NCBI GenBank assembly: GCA_902463265.1
Contig: CABQEV010000003.1
Location: forward strand, 62,001 to 126,000
Length of the DNA stretch: 64,000 nucleotides
Direction of reading: 5' to 3'
From: UMGS1889 sp900556055
GTDB lineage: Bacteria > Bacillota > Clostridia > Oscillospirales > Ruminococcaceae
This document shows, in pieces, positions 9,515 to 18,634 of this stretch. The notes beneath the pieces were generated by a model, which saw only the letters and a list, made by a program, of their open reading frames with translations, was not told the DNA's origin and searched no databases. The position numbers were made by a program, and so were the translations under genes. Positions within the stretch are counted from its first letter, which is position 1. Each line of letters begins with the position of its first letter.

Positions 9515-10099
9515 ATGGACTTTGAAAATGATGTTTACAATAATGATAAAAAGGTAAAATTCACCGTAAGAGATATGTGCTTTATAGCAATGTTTGCTGT
9601 GATAATCGCAGTCTGCTCATGGATATCCGTGCCTCTGACTGTGCCGATCACACTTCAGACATTCGGCGTTTTTGCTGCACTGGGCGTTCTCGGCGGAAAG
9701 AAGGGTACCATCGCTGTTATAGTTTACGTGCTTCTCGGCGCAGTCGGACTGCCGGTTTTTGCGGGATTCAAGCTTGGCATAGGCACGCTTCTCGGCACGA
9801 CAGGCGGATACATAATCGGGTTTGTCCTCTCGGGCATAGTTTACTGGGCAATAACGGATAAATTCGGCACAAAGCTTGCTGTTACGGTGATCGCAATGGC
9901 TCTTGGACTGCTGGTCTGCTATGCATTCGGAACGGCATGGTTCATGCTGGTTTACACGAGAAGCAAGGGCGCAGTAACGCTGTGGTCGGCACTTGGCTGG
10001 TGCGTTTTCCCATTCATTATCCCCGATGCAATAAAGATCGCACTTGCAATACTGGTTTCGGAGAGAGTCGGAAAGTATGCGGCACTTAAAAAGGCATGA
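9515..10099 (+). CDS. bioY: Biotin transporter, substrate-binding (S) component BioY
   Basis: This 194-residue membrane protein has about six hydrophobic segments. Family marks include VPLTVPITLQTFGVF, LGGKKGT and the conserved GTLLGTTGGYIIGF. BioY is the biotin-binding S component of an ECF transporter; the shared energising module (EcfA, EcfA', EcfT) is not in the window. The start has AAAGGCGG upstream at 9499-9506. No biotin synthesis genes are near, so the cell may rely on uptake. Confidence 0.93.
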   Translation: MDFENDVYNNDKKVKFTVRDMCFIAMFAVIIAVCSWISVPLTVPITLQTFGVFAALGVLGGKKGTIAVIVYVLLGAVGLPVFAGFKLGIGTLLGTTGGYIIGFVLSGIVYWAITDKFGTKLAVTVIAMALGLLVCYAFGTAWFMLVYTRSKGAVTLWSALGWCVFPFIIPDAIKIALAILVSERVGKYAALKKA

Positions 10100-10102
10100 T
10101 AT

Positions 10103-10132
10103 TTGACAAATCATTGTATATTGTGCTATAAT
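10103..10132 (+). promoter_or_regulatory. SigA-type promoter for the Nudix gene
   Basis: TTGACA (10103-10108) and TATAAT (10127-10132) have an 18-bp spacer. Just downstream, CCCCG and CGGGG form a small hairpin (10135-10149) that overlaps the ribosome site of the Nudix gene. Confidence 0.8.
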
Positions 10133-10154
10133 ATCCCCGAAAGGCGGGGTATAT

Positions 10155-10664
10155 ATGGAAATATGGGACTTATATGACGAAAAAAGGAAGCTTACGGGCA
10201 GGACACATATCCGCGGAGAGGAGCTTCCCGATGGCTGCTATCATCTTGTTGTTCATGTCTGGATACGAAACAGCAGGGGCGAATATCTGATATCGCAGAG
10301 GGCGGCTGACCGTCCGACATATCCGCTGAAATGGGAATGCGTCGGAGGCTCGGTGATAAAGGGCGAGGACAGTCTGCACGGTGCGCTCCGTGAGGTCAAA
10401 GAGGAGGTCGGCATATCTCTCCCGGCTGAGTCGGGACGTGTGGTATACACGAAAACAAGGGGATATGTTGACGGCAGAAGGTTCAATGACATTATGGACG
10501 TATGGCTGTTTGAATATGACGGAGATGCCGATCTTGCAAATGCCGATACAAAAGAGGTCGCAGATACAAGGTGGCTGAAAACTGCGGATATCCGAAAGCT
10601 TTACAATGACAGTGAGCTTGTTGATACACTGGGATATTTCTTTGATAAGGTAGAAAAAGTTTGA
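10155..10664 (+). CDS. Nudix hydrolase
   Basis: This 169-residue protein contains a complete Nudix box, GX5EX7REUXEEXGU, at residues 65-87 (Gly65, Glu71, Arg79-Glu80, Glu83-Glu84, Gly86). It hydrolyses a nucleoside diphosphate linked to another group. The N-terminus MEIWDLYDEKRKLTGR resembles the isopentenyl-diphosphate isomerase-like branch of Nudix proteins, but I cannot fix the substrate. A clear promoter lies 22 bp upstream and a terminator begins at the stop codon, so it is probably monocistronic. Confidence 0.9.
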   Translation: MEIWDLYDEKRKLTGRTHIRGEELPDGCYHLVVHVWIRNSRGEYLISQRAADRPTYPLKWECVGGSVIKGEDSLHGALREVKEEVGISLPAESGRVVYTKTRGYVDGRRFNDIMDVWLFEYDGDADLANADTKEVADTRWLKTADIRKLYNDSELVDTLGYFFDKVEKV

Positions 10665-10702
10665 AAAGATCCTCGGGAGCATATGCTTTCCGGGGATCTT
10701 TT
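10664..10702 (+). terminator. Terminator of the Nudix gene
   Basis: AAAAGATCC (10664-10672) and GGATCTTTT (10694-10702) form a perfect 9-bp stem ending in Ts. The loop carries the palindrome AGCATATGCT. The stem begins on the last base of the Nudix stop codon. Confidence 0.8.
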
Positions 10703-10830
10703 GCTGCGGACGCATTCTATCCCCGTGAGGACGCAGCTGAAGCCGTTGAAGACAACATAAGTTACATGGGGACTTTGCTGCGGTACACAAAAAAGCTGCG
10801 GTTTCGGGCAGGGGCTGCGGACATTGCTTT
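10703..10830 (+). repeat. Intergenic repeat, copy C
   Basis: About 65 bases from 10704 align with 61125-61185: both read GC(t/a)GCGGACGCAT..TATCCCCGTGAGGAC and then T.A.GC.G.T.AAGAC..CATAAG..ACAT. GGACGCA also occurs twice within the copy, 14 bases apart. The open reading frame that crosses it (10661-10900) has no ribosome site and I regard it as spurious. Confidence 0.5.
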
Positions 10831-10883
10831 GCAAGTTATAAAAAATAATTATGCGAAAAATGCCGAAACTTATGTTCAGCTTG

Positions 10884-10911
10884 TTGACAAAATCCTTTAA
10901 AGTGGTATAAT
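10884..10911 (+). promoter_or_regulatory. SigA-type promoter for the TepA-like gene
   Basis: TTGACA (10884-10889) and TATAAT (10906-10911) are separated by 16 bp. Transcription would begin near 10918, which argues against translation from the ATG at 10920. Confidence 0.8.
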
Positions 10912-10982
10912 AGAAGTGTATGCATAATTCCTCGCGAAATACAAATCCTATCAGCAATAACAATTTTTTGCGAGGTATGAAA

Positions 10983-11711
10983 ATGAACAACGAAAACGAT
11001 GAAAAGCACGAAGCAGGCGAATCTCCCGTGCAGGATGAGCTTGACAGGGCGGAGCTTATCGAAAAGATGGGGCAGGTCGTGGCGGATTCAAAGCACCTTA
11101 TCCACTGCCTGACGATAATCGGTCAGGTCGAGGGGCATTACATTCTTCCGCCGCAGAATAAGACTACGAAATATGAGCATATCATGCCTGCACTTGTAGC
11201 GATCGAGCAGGACAGGTCAATAGAGGGTCTGCTGATAATACTGAACACGGTAGGCGGAGATGTTGAGGCGGGTCTTGCGATAGCAGAGCTTATCTCGGGA
11301 ATGAAAACGCCGACGGTTTCAGTCGTTCTCGGCGGGGGACATTCGATAGGCGTGCCGCTGGCTGTTTCGGCGGATATCTCGTATATCGTGCCCAGTGCGA
11401 CCATGACTATCCACCCTGTCAGAATGAACGGGCTGGTGCTTGGAGTGCCGCAGATGCTTTCCTATTTCGAGGCGATGCAGAAGAGGATAACCGATTTTGT
11501 CTGCTCGAACAGCAAAATATCTCCCGAAAGATTTTCCGAGCTTATGATGAACACGAGCGAGCTTGTGCTTGATATGGGAACGGTGATCGACGGCGAAACT
11601 GCGGTTAAAGAGGGGCTTATCGACCGTCTCGGCGGACTTTCCGATGCTGTTGATGCGCTGTATGAGCTGATTGAAACGGGTGAGAGGAGATATCCCGACG
11701 ATCCTGCATAG
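10983..11711 (+). CDS. ClpP-fold serine protease, TepA-like
   Basis: This 242-residue protein has the ClpP/crotonase-like fold. The nucleophile is probably Ser121 in GGGHSIG and the base His144 in TIHPVRMNG, with [10 protein letters not shown] as the oxyanion strand. This is the TepA (translocation-enhancing) branch, not housekeeping ClpP. In Bacillus, tepA lies close to spoIIIE, and here the FtsK/SpoIIIE gene follows two genes later, which supports the call. The frame is open from 10920, but GAGG at 10972-10975 is correctly spaced only for the ATG at 10983. The target is unknown. Confidence 0.83.
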   Translation: MNNENDEKHEAGESPVQDELDRAELIEKMGQVVADSKHLIHCLTIIGQVEGHYILPPQNKTTKYEHIMPALVAIEQDRSIEGLLIILNTVGGDVEAGLAIAELISGMKTPTVSVVLGGGHSIGVPLAVSADISYIVPSATMTIHPVRMNGLVLGVPQMLSYFEAMQKRITDFVCSNSKISPERFSELMMNTSELVLDMGTVIDGETAVKEGLIDRLGGLSDAVDALYELIETGERRYPDDPA

Positions 11712-11781
11712 AGATTTTTTTCGGAATATATAATATAATGACCGTCCTTTTCGGGGCGGAATACATATCGGAGTTGGATTT

Positions 11782-12654
11782 ATGAGTATTATTGAAGCTA
11801 TTGTACAGGGCATAGTTCAGGGACTTACAGAGTTCCTGCCCGTTTCAAGTTCGGGACATCTCTCGCTTGTGCAGCACTTTTTCGGAATTGACGGAAATAC
11901 GGCTGTTGCGTCGTCGATAGTGATGCATCTCGGTACGCTTGTTGCGGTGTTTATTGCATTCAGGCACAGGATATGGCAGCTTATTCTCGAGGCACTGTCC
12001 ATGATAAAGGACATATTCACGGGCAAATTCAAGTGGAGCAAAATGAATGATAACAGGCGCATGATAATGCTTATCATAATATCCATTCTTCCGCTGTTTA
12101 TTTTCTTCATTTTCAGGGACTTTTTCGAGGGGATATCCTCCGATTCGGATATTACTGTCGAAGGATTTGCATTTCTCTACACGTCGGCGATACTTTTTCT
12201 CAGCTGCAAATTCGGCAGCAACAGCAAGGATATAGGCGATGCGACTGTAAAGGATGCGCTTGTGATAGGTACTTTTCAGGGAATTGCGCTTGTCCCAGGA
12301 ATATCCCGTTCGGGTTCGACCATATCTGCGGCTCTTTTCTGCGGAATGAAGCGTGAAACGGCTGTTGAATACTCGTTCATACTCGGTATTCCCGTTATTC
12401 TGGCGGGCGCTGTCGTTGAGCTGAAGGATTTCAATGCGGCTGAGAACAGCGAACATATTCTGCCGCTGCTGATAGGCTTTGCAGTTTCGGCTGTTGTGGG
12501 ATTTCTCGCTATAAAGCTTGTGAAATGGCTCATAAAGGACGGAAAATTCAAGGTATTCGCATATTACACGCTTATTCTCGGAATTCTCGTTGTTGCCGCA
12601 GGATTTTTTGAACATCACATCGGCATGACTATCCCCGAATATCTCGCAAAATAA
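11782..12654 (+). CDS. uppP: Undecaprenyl-diphosphatase
   Basis: This 290-residue membrane enzyme (BacA/UppP) recycles undecaprenyl diphosphate to the monophosphate for cell-wall synthesis and gives bacitracin tolerance. The family motifs are Glu17 in EFLPVSSSGHL (residues 17-27) and PGISRSGSTI near residue 175. About seven to eight hydrophobic segments are visible. It ends 16 bp before the FtsK gene and is probably cotranscribed with it. Confidence 0.95.
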   Translation: MSIIEAIVQGIVQGLTEFLPVSSSGHLSLVQHFFGIDGNTAVASSIVMHLGTLVAVFIAFRHRIWQLILEALSMIKDIFTGKFKWSKMNDNRRMIMLIIISILPLFIFFIFRDFFEGISSDSDITVEGFAFLYTSAILFLSCKFGSNSKDIGDATVKDALVIGTFQGIALVPGISRSGSTISAALFCGMKRETAVEYSFILGIPVILAGAVVELKDFNAAENSEHILPLLIGFAVSAVVGFLAIKLVKWLIKDGKFKVFAYYTLILGILVVAAGFFEHHIGMTIPEYLAK

Positions 12655-12670
12655 GAAAGGACGACGGTAA

Positions 12671-15472
12671 ATGCCCGCTCAGAAAAAATCAACATCATCA
12701 AACAGCCCGCGCTCAGGATCATCGTCATCAAGATCGTCGAAGCAGACGGCAGCCGCAAAAAAGCAGAAAGAAGCTCAGGACAGGGTAATGTACTCGGTCG
12801 TCCTCTTTTCTGTCGGCATTCTCGTGCTGCTGCTTACCCTGATCGAGGGCGAGGCTGCATGGAAAGCGATACATAACCTTCTGAGGGGACTTTTCGGCCT
12901 TTCGGTATATCTTGTTGCGCCTGTTCTGCTGTATTCGTCGGTGATGATGGCTATGGACAAATCAGGCAAGACTGTCGCAGGAAAGGCTATCCAGGGTGCT
13001 GCTGCCATACTTCTTATCTCGGCAATGGTGCAGATATTCTTCGTTGGCGAGATAAAAGGAAGCAAGGTATTTGCCGATATGATACCGAAGCTTTACAATG
13101 ACGGAAAGGCTTTGCAGGGCGGCGGGCTCGTCAGCATCATAATTGCAGGTCCTCTTCTTGGATTATTCAAGAAAACAGGTGCGTCGATAATAATTATTCT
13201 CCTCGTGCTGACTCTGATAATGGTAATGTCCAATAAAACGATAGTAGATGTCGTAAAATGGTTCAGCAAGCCCGTCAAGGGTATGGCGGAAGCTGTCAGG
13301 GAGGCGAGAGAGGACGATGTGAGAATGGCTGAGGAGCGCAGAAAGCAGCGTGAAAAGGTCGTTCCCAATGATGATGTCCCCGAAGAGGAAGCGAAGGCTA
13401 TCCAAAAGAATTTCAATGTTGATATACCCATGCCTGTCGGAAAGAAGCAGAAAACTACCGATAAAAAGGTACTGTTAGATGCGGCTGATGACAAGGGAAA
13501 TGCACCGGTCAGCAAGGAAAATACAATTGAGACCGATATGCCTATGCATCCTGTAGTATCTGCGCCGAAGCCTGTTAATGCAGGAAAAGTGCATGAGTCT
13601 GCCGTTCAGAAGGCTGAGGAGAAAAAGGAAGAGCCTGTTCCCGAAAAGCCTGCTGAGAAGGCGGATATGTCCGATAAAGCGGATATCAAGCCTTCCGAAC
13701 CCGAGAAAAAAGAGGAAACGGAGGCTGCCGATGACAGCCTTACCGAGCTTATAAGAAAAGCGACGGAGGCAAAGAAAAAGGCAAAGGAAGAAGCTGCGGC
13801 ACTCGCTGCATCACAGCAGCCTGCCGAGAAGCCCAAGACTGTCGATATCAAGCAGTCGCATACGGCGATCAAGCCTGATGACGAGGAATATGATCTTCCT
13901 CCGCAGCCGACAGCCGCTGATATTGCCAAGGAAATATCCGAAAATGAGAATGCTGCTCCCGAGATGAGAAAGTATGCATTCCCGCCGATCGACCTGCTGA
14001 AGCCGTCTGACAACAGTCAGAATGCGGAGGGTGCAGAGGCGGAAATGAAGAATAATGCCGAAACTCTCGTAAATACGCTCCAGAGCTTCGGCGTGCAGAC
14101 AAGGATTGTTGATATCCACAGAGGTCCGACGGTAACGAGATATGAGCTTCAGCCGAGTGCGGGCGTTAAGATATCCAAGATCACGGGACTTTCCGATGAT
14201 ATCGCACTTAATCTGGCGGCTGCGGGAGTGCGTATCGAAGCGCCTATCCCGGGAAAAGCAGCGGTCGGCGTCGAAGTGCCGAACCGCATAAAGGATACGG
14301 TCAGCCTGCGTGAGATGATCGAGAGCAGTGAGTTCAGGTCTGCCAAGAGCAAGCTTGCGTTCGCTGTCGGCAGGGATATCGAGGGCAATGTTATCATCGG
14401 CGATATCGCAAAGATGCCGCATGTTATCATCGCAGGTACGACGGGTTCAGGTAAATCTGTCTGCACGAACTCTATAATCATGAGTATACTTTACAATGCA
14501 TCGCCCGATGAAGTACGTCTTGTGCTTATTGACCCGAAAATGGTTGAATTCAAGATCTATGACGGTATCCCGCATTTGCTGATACCTGTTGTAACGGATC
14601 CGAGAAAGGCGGCAGGCGCACTGTCATGGGCGGTTCAGGAAATGCTGAAGCGATACAAGCTGTTTGCGGACAGCAATGTGCGTGATCTTAAAGGATATAA
14701 CGAGCTTGCCGATGAAACTGACGGAATGGCTCCGCTCCCGCAGATCGTGATAGCGATAGATGAGCTTGCCGACCTGATGATGGCTGCGTCAAACGAGGTC
14801 GAGGACGCTATCTGCCGTCTTGCTCAGATGGCGAGAGCGGCGGGAATGCACCTTATTATCGCAACTCAGCGTCCTACGGTAGATGTAATCACGGGTCTTA
14901 TCAAGGCGAATATCCCGAGCCGAATCGCACTTACTGTTTCATCCCAGGTCGATTCAAGAACGATAATCGACACGGCGGGTGCCGAAAAGCTGCTTGGCTA
15001 CGGCGATATGCTCTATTATCCGTCAGGAATACCTAAGCCTGTCAGAATTCAGGGCTGCTTCTGCTCATCGAAGGAGGTCGAAGCAGTCGTAAACTTCATA
15101 AAGAGCGGCGGAACTGCCGATTACAGCGATGAGATACTCCAGGAGATCGAGAAGAATGTACCCGTTCCGAAGGGCGAAAAGGGTGCATCTGACAGCTCAG
15201 GCGGCTCGGATATGTTCGATGATGAAATGGTCGAGAAGGCTATCGAGGTCGTTATCGAGGCAGGACAGGCATCAACCTCATCTCTTCAGAGACGTTTGAA
15301 GCTTGGATATGCCCGTGCTGCGAGAATAATAGATCAGCTGGAAGAACTCGGAGTTGTCGGACCGTTTGAGGGCGCAAAGCCGAGAGCCGTACTTATGACA
15401 CGTGAAATGTGGCTGCAGAGAAAGCTTGCAATGGAGAATAAAGACAGCGAAGGATCGTCAGAAAATAATTGA
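12671..15472 (+). CDS. ftsK: DNA translocase FtsK/SpoIIIE
   Basis: This 933-residue DNA pump clears chromosomes from the septum or forespore. The N-terminus is Ser/Lys rich (first 40 residues) and is followed by about four membrane segments up to residue 190. A long charged Lys/Glu/Ala linker runs to about residue 440. The motor has Walker A GTTGSGKS at residues 589-596 and Walker B with Asp697-Glu698 in IDELADL. The final 60 residues form the winged-helix gamma domain that reads polar DNA motifs. Whether it serves division or sporulation cannot be told. GAAAGGACGAC precedes the ATG. Confidence 0.95.
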   Translation: MPAQKKSTSSNSPRSGSSSSRSSKQTAAAKKQKEAQDRVMYSVVLFSVGILVLLLTLIEGEAAWKAIHNLLRGLFGLSVYLVAPVLLYSSVMMAMDKSGKTVAGKAIQGAAAILLISAMVQIFFVGEIKGSKVFADMIPKLYNDGKALQGGGLVSIIIAGPLLGLFKKTGASIIIILLVLTLIMVMSNKTIVDVVKWFSKPVKGMAEAVREAREDDVRMAEERRKQREKVVPNDDVPEEEAKAIQKNFNVDIPMPVGKKQKTTDKKVLLDAADDKGNAPVSKENTIETDMPMHPVVSAPKPVNAGKVHESAVQKAEEKKEEPVPEKPAEKADMSDKADIKPSEPEKKEETEAADDSLTELIRKATEAKKKAKEEAAALAASQQPAEKPKTVDIKQSHTAIKPDDEEYDLPPQPTAADIAKEISENENAAPEMRKYAFPPIDLLKPSDNSQNAEGAEAEMKNNAETLVNTLQSFGVQTRIVDIHRGPTVTRYELQPSAGVKISKITGLSDDIALNLAAAGVRIEAPIPGKAAVGVEVPNRIKDTVSLREMIESSEFRSAKSKLAFAVGRDIEGNVIIGDIAKMPHVIIAGTTGSGKSVCTNSIIMSILYNASPDEVRLVLIDPKMVEFKIYDGIPHLLIPVVTDPRKAAGALSWAVQEMLKRYKLFADSNVRDLKGYNELADETDGMAPLPQIVIAIDELADLMMAASNEVEDAICRLAQMARAAGMHLIIATQRPTVDVITGLIKANIPSRIALTVSSQVDSRTIIDTAGAEKLLGYGDMLYYPSGIPKPVRIQGCFCSSKEVEAVVNFIKSGGTADYSDEILQEIEKNVPVPKGEKGASDSSGGSDMFDDEMVEKAIEVVIEAGQASTSSLQRRLKLGYARAARIIDQLEELGVVGPFEGAKPRAVLMTREMWLQRKLAMENKDSEGSSENN

Positions 15473-15515
15473 ATTGGTAATAAAATAAACTGAAATTTCC
15501 AAAAGAGGTGTAAAA

Positions 15516-17435
15516 ATGCCGTATTTGCCTATATCAAAACAGGATATGAATGAACGAGGGATAGATCAGCTTGATTTTATCTGCATAACGGGTGACGCAT
15601 ATGTCGATCACCCTAGCTTCGGTATATCCATAATCTCCCGAATGATCGAGGACTGCGGATTTACAGTCGGCATCATTGCGCAGCCTGACTGGCACAGCGA
15701 CAAAGATTTCAAAAAGCTCGGCACGCCGAAGTACGGTTTTATGGTAACATCAGGCAATATTGACTCCATGGTCGCACATTACACCTCCGCAAAAAGAAAG
15801 CGTTCGGACGATGCATATTCTCCCGGAGGAAAAGCAGGAAAACGTCCTGACAGAGCGGTGATCGTCTACTGCAAAAAGCTCCGTGAGATATACGGCAGCG
15901 ATATGCCGATATGCATAGGCGGTCTTGAAGCGTCGCTTCGCCGTTTTGCGCATTATGATTACTGGGACGATGCAGTGCGTCCGACTGTTTTATTGGACAG
16001 CGGCGCCGATCTGCTGATGTACGGAATGTCAGAACATCAGATAGCCGAGATATGCAAAAGGCTTGCAGCAGGCGAAAATGTGCATGATCTTACCGATATA
16101 AGGGGCACATGTTACCTGACAGAGCCGAAGAATACGCCGTTAGGAGCGGTTGAATGTCCGACGTATAAGCAGGTCTGCGAGTCAAAGGAAATGTACGCAA
16201 AAGCGTGCAGACAGCAGTATGACTGGCAGGACGAGGTCTACGGAAAAACTATAATTCAGCGTCACGACAAGTATATGCTGGTGCAGAACCCGCCTGCACT
16301 TTCACTGACGACCGAGGAGCTTGACCATGTATACGAGCTTCCGTATATGCGTTCCTATCATCCGATATATGAGCCGCAGGGCGGTGTTCCGGGAATTGAG
16401 GAAGTTGAATTTTCGATAACACATAACCGAGGCTGCTTCGGGTTCTGCAATTTCTGTTCGATCGCACTTCATCAGGGACGCAGGATATCCGTCAGAAGCG
16501 AAGAATCGGTGCTTCGTGAGGCGAAGCTGCTGACGACACTGCCGAATTTCAAGGGATATATCCACGATGTCGGAGGCCCAACTGCAAATTTCAGGCATAC
16601 ATCCTGCGAAAAACAGCTTACAATGGGGCTTTGCAAGGGTAAAAAATGTCTTGCGCCCACCCCATGTAAAAATCTTACGGTTGATCATACAGAATATCTT
16701 GATCTGCTGAGAAAAATCAGAAAGATCGACGGCGTAAAGCGTGTTTTTATCCGCTCGGGAATTCGTTACGACTATCTTCTGGAAGATACAAATGACGAAT
16801 TTATGCGTGAACTTATTGAGTATCATGTCAGCGGACAGCTGAAGGTCGCACCTGAGCATTGTTCAGCGGTCGTTCTTGATAAAATGGGCAAGCCGCATAT
16901 TGAAGCATACAAAAAATTCCAGGAAAAGTTTTACCGCATGACAAAGCAGATTGGCAAGGAACAGTATCTTGTTCCGTATCTGATGTCATCGCACCCCGGA
17001 AGTACGCTTAAAGAGGCAGTAGAACTGGCACTTTTCCTGAAAAGCCTGAAGATACGTCCCGAACAGGTGCAGGATTTTTACCCGACACCCGGTACGATAT
17101 CGACGTGCATGTTCTATACGGGACTTGATCCGTATACGATGGAAAAGGTTTTTGTTCCGAAAACTGCAGAGGAAAAGGGAATGCAGAGGGCACTTCTCCA
17201 GTATTTCAAGCCAGAAAATAAGCATAAGGTGATCGAGGCACTGAAACGTGCAGGCCGCACCGATCTTATAGGCTGCGGAAAAGAGTGTCTTGTTCAGCCC
17301 GACAGAGAATATATTGCCGCTCAGAATATGAAAAAGCGTTCATCCTCTTCATCTGATAAACGAAATGTTAAGGATAAAAACAGAAAATGGCAAAAAGAAA
17401 AAGAAAAAAGAAGCAATTCACGGGGCAGACGCTGA
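15516..17435 (+). CDS. YgiQ family radical SAM protein
   Basis: This 639-residue protein matches the YgiQ/UPF0313 family end to end: an N-terminal B12-binding-like domain (MPYLPISKQDMNERG...), a radical SAM core with the 4Fe-4S cysteines Cys307, Cys311 and Cys314 in CFGFCNFC, and a C-terminal Ser/Lys/Arg-rich tail. The reaction is not established for the family. The ATG has AAGAGGTG upstream. The basic tail overlaps the next gene by 49 bp in another frame. Confidence 0.93.
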   Translation: MPYLPISKQDMNERGIDQLDFICITGDAYVDHPSFGISIISRMIEDCGFTVGIIAQPDWHSDKDFKKLGTPKYGFMVTSGNIDSMVAHYTSAKRKRSDDAYSPGGKAGKRPDRAVIVYCKKLREIYGSDMPICIGGLEASLRRFAHYDYWDDAVRPTVLLDSGADLLMYGMSEHQIAEICKRLAAGENVHDLTDIRGTCYLTEPKNTPLGAVECPTYKQVCESKEMYAKACRQQYDWQDEVYGKTIIQRHDKYMLVQNPPALSLTTEELDHVYELPYMRSYHPIYEPQGGVPGIEEVEFSITHNRGCFGFCNFCSIALHQGRRISVRSEESVLREAKLLTTLPNFKGYIHDVGGPTANFRHTSCEKQLTMGLCKGKKCLAPTPCKNLTVDHTEYLDLLRKIRKIDGVKRVFIRSGIRYDYLLEDTNDEFMRELIEYHVSGQLKVAPEHCSAVVLDKMGKPHIEAYKKFQEKFYRMTKQIGKEQYLVPYLMSSHPGSTLKEAVELALFLKSLKIRPEQVQDFYPTPGTISTCMFYTGLDPYTMEKVFVPKTAEEKGMQRALLQYFKPENKHKVIEALKRAGRTDLIGCGKECLVQPDREYIAAQNMKKRSSSSSDKRNVKDKNRKWQKEKEKRSNSRGRR

Positions 17436-18379
17436 CAGATATCATAAAATACTGCGCAATTGCAGTCCTTGCTGCTGCATTTATAATAGGTGTGCTCAAT
17501 GAGATGGGAATTATACGCATTTCAAGCTGGATTGGCAGCGGAGATGCTTTTCAGAGCGAAGGTTCATCTATCCCCGAGGAATTCAAAAATTCCGAGGTGC
17601 GGGTGCATTACATAGATGTAGGGCAGGGGGACAGTATTTTCATTGAAGCAGGCCCCAAAACTATACTTATTGACGCAGGCGAAAAGGAATACGGACAAAA
17701 GGTTTCCGACTATATTTCTGAGCTTGGGTACGATAAACTGGACATTGTTATTGCAACGCATCCGCATTCCGATCATATCGGCGGACTGCCCGAGGTGCTC
17801 GGCAATTTTGAAATCGGAACGGTGATAATGCCGAAGATCGCAGATGATATGGTGCCGACGACCAAAGTATACGAAAAGCTGCTTGCGACAATATCGGACA
17901 AAAATATCAAAGCTGCCGCAGCATCCGACAGCCTGAGCTTTGTCTGGTCGGACAGTGCAGGCGAAAGGATAATGTTCAGGATACTCGGACCTGTTACGGA
18001 TAAATACAAGGATCTTAACAATTACTCAGTCGTTTCAAAGCTTACTTACAATGATGTTTCATTCCTTTTTACAGGCGATATGGAGGACAATGCTGAGGAA
18101 GATCTTATTTACAGCGGAGCGGATCTGAAAGCAACTGTTCTGAAAGTCGGACATCACGGAAGCTCAACATCAAGCTCACCTGCATTTCTTAAAAAAGTGT
18201 CACCGCTGGCAGCTGTTATTCAGTGCGGAAAGGATAATTCATATGGACATCCGCACGAAGAAACGCTTGAAAAGCTCAGTAAATATACAGACAAGATATA
18301 TAGGACGGACGAAAACGGCACAATCCTTATCATAACTGACGGAAAAACAGTAGTTGCTGTCAAAGAGAAAAATCAGTGA
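17387..18379 (+). CDS. Membrane-anchored MBL-fold hydrolase (ComEC C-terminal domain-like)
   Basis: This 330-residue protein has a basic N-terminus and one membrane helix (about residues 18-40), followed by a metallo-beta-lactamase domain of the ComEC/Rec2 type. The metal ligands are His125, His127, Asp129 and His130 in HPHSDHIGG; the opening VHYIDVGQGDSIFI and the later VGHHGSSTS are typical. Such proteins are thought to be nucleases or phosphodiesterases acting outside the membrane. A DUF3006 gene follows, as often seen with this family. The start lies inside ygiQ. Confidence 0.9.
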   Translation: MAKRKRKKKQFTGQTLTDIIKYCAIAVLAAAFIIGVLNEMGIIRISSWIGSGDAFQSEGSSIPEEFKNSEVRVHYIDVGQGDSIFIEAGPKTILIDAGEKEYGQKVSDYISELGYDKLDIVIATHPHSDHIGGLPEVLGNFEIGTVIMPKIADDMVPTTKVYEKLLATISDKNIKAAAASDSLSFVWSDSAGERIMFRILGPVTDKYKDLNNYSVVSKLTYNDVSFLFTGDMEDNAEEDLIYSGADLKATVLKVGHHGSSTSSSPAFLKKVSPLAAVIQCGKDNSYGHPHEETLEKLSKYTDKIYRTDENGTILIITDGKTVVAVKEKNQ

Positions 18380-18396
18380 TAATGTGAGGCGGTCAT

Positions 18397-18603
18397 ATGC
18401 TTATTGTTGAAAAAATCGAGGGAAATATCGTTACGATCGAAGATGATGATAATCACTTCAATATAAATAAAACAGATATTTCCACAGATGTTAAAGAAGG
18501 GGATATTATTCTGTTTTCAAATGGTGAATATTCTGTCGATAAAGCGGCGACAGATGCCAGAAGAAAAAAGATAATTGAAATGCAGAAAAAAATATTCAGC
18601 TAA
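18397..18603 (+). CDS. DUF3006 family small protein
   Basis: This 68-residue protein is a small beta-barrel-like domain followed by a basic helical tail (RRKKIIEMQKKI). It fits DUF3006, whose genes are commonly found beside ComEC-like MBL hydrolases, as here (17 bp gap). GTGAGGCGG lies upstream of the ATG. Its role is unknown; cotranscription suggests that it assists the upstream hydrolase. Confidence 0.85.
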   Translation: MLIVEKIEGNIVTIEDDDNHFNINKTDISTDVKEGDIILFSNGEYSVDKAATDARRKKIIEMQKKIFS

Positions 18604-18634
18604 GGTTTATATATTTGAAAGGATCTGAGGTATT

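Noticed and set aside
10661..10900. 79-codon plus-strand reading frame after the Nudix gene
   Set aside because: It starts within the terminator, has no ribosome site and runs through a dispersed repeat whose other copy (61123-61195) has stops in the same frame.
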